Positions 6,046-6,061 of a stretch of 6,061 bases of DNA are shown here, in pieces. The translations under genes were made by a program, and so were the position numbers. The stretch's first letter is position 1. Each line of letters opens with the position of its first letter. The stretch is from Chlamydiia bacterium (lineage in GTDB: Bacteria; Chlamydiota; Chlamydiia; Chlamydiales; JAAZZY01). The stretch lies in contig JAAZZY010000093.1 in NCBI GenBank assembly GCA_014239035.1, forward strand, positions 1-6,061, in the 5' to 3' direction. The notes beneath the pieces are model-generated. The model was not told where the DNA came from. It saw only the letters and a list, made by a program, of their open reading frames with translations, and did not search any database.

Positions 6046-6054
6046 TGCTATAGT
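6046..6054 (+). promoter_or_regulatory. Candidate divergent extended -10 promoter
   Basis: The plus strand reads TGCTATAGT, an extended -10 with one mismatch in the hexamer. It shares the ten-base core TTTTGCTATA with the methyltransferase promoter in inverted orientation. Transcription would start at about 6061, the last base of the window, so any gene it serves lies outside. The -35 region is poor. Confidence 0.3.
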
Positions 6055-6061
6055 ATCCATG

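Larger units (their letters stand above)
5905..6061. other. Intergenic region at the right edge
   Basis: This 157-bp stretch contains no credible coding frame. It holds the methyltransferase promoter, two A-tracts (eight and seven A) each preceded by TGT and repeating at 12 bp (5974-5995), and a candidate divergent promoter. No hairpin that would terminate transcription from either side was found. Confidence 0.6.

Noticed and set aside
6059..6061. ATG at the right edge as a plus-strand start codon
   Set aside because: It is only four bases past the candidate -10 box, so it would fall before or at the transcription start, and nothing can be read beyond it.
1..6061. CRISPR array, insertion sequence, tRNA, rRNA or defence system
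   Set aside because: No regularly spaced repeats, transposase motifs, terminal repeats, cloverleaf sequence or nuclease/toxin motifs were seen in the window.

Overview
The window is AT-rich bacterial DNA in which every credible gene lies on the minus strand. In transcription order (right to left) these are a SAM-dependent methyltransferase, dapB, dapA, dapL, two small proteins I cannot assign (267 and about 99 residues), and the N-terminal 294 residues of a BioD/Pta-type P-loop ATPase that runs off the left edge. Coding density is high and no stretch over about 160 bp lacks a gene.

The core is a diaminopimelate cassette. DapA condenses aspartate semialdehyde with pyruvate, DapB reduces the product to tetrahydrodipicolinate, and DapL (LL-diaminopimelate aminotransferase) converts that directly to LL-diaminopimelate. 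This bypasses the DapD/DapC/DapE acylation branch. The three genes are translationally packed: dapB and dapA share one base (TAATG), and dapA and dapL overlap by 41 bp. A clear sigma-70-type promoter for dapB (TTGACA, 18 bp, TATGAT) has its -35 box over the stop codon of the methyltransferase gene.

The DapL route and the resemblance of DapL, as I remember it, to chlamydial DapL suggest a member of the Chlamydiota, most likely an environmental (Parachlamydiales-like) lineage rather than Chlamydia itself. In Chlamydia, dapB and dapA flank asd and lysC, and dapL lies elsewhere. This assignment is an inference; other DapL-using bacteria remain possible.

Downstream of dapL are two orphan genes whose products share a motif at the same distance from their N-termini and are probably related. 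The second ends in a convincing intrinsic terminator. The right edge is an intergenic region with A-tracts and two oppositely oriented extended -10 elements, suggesting a divergent gene just outside the window. I found no CRISPR array, mobile element, RNA gene or defence system. The most unusual content is the orphan pair and the compact dapB-dapA-dapL arrangement.
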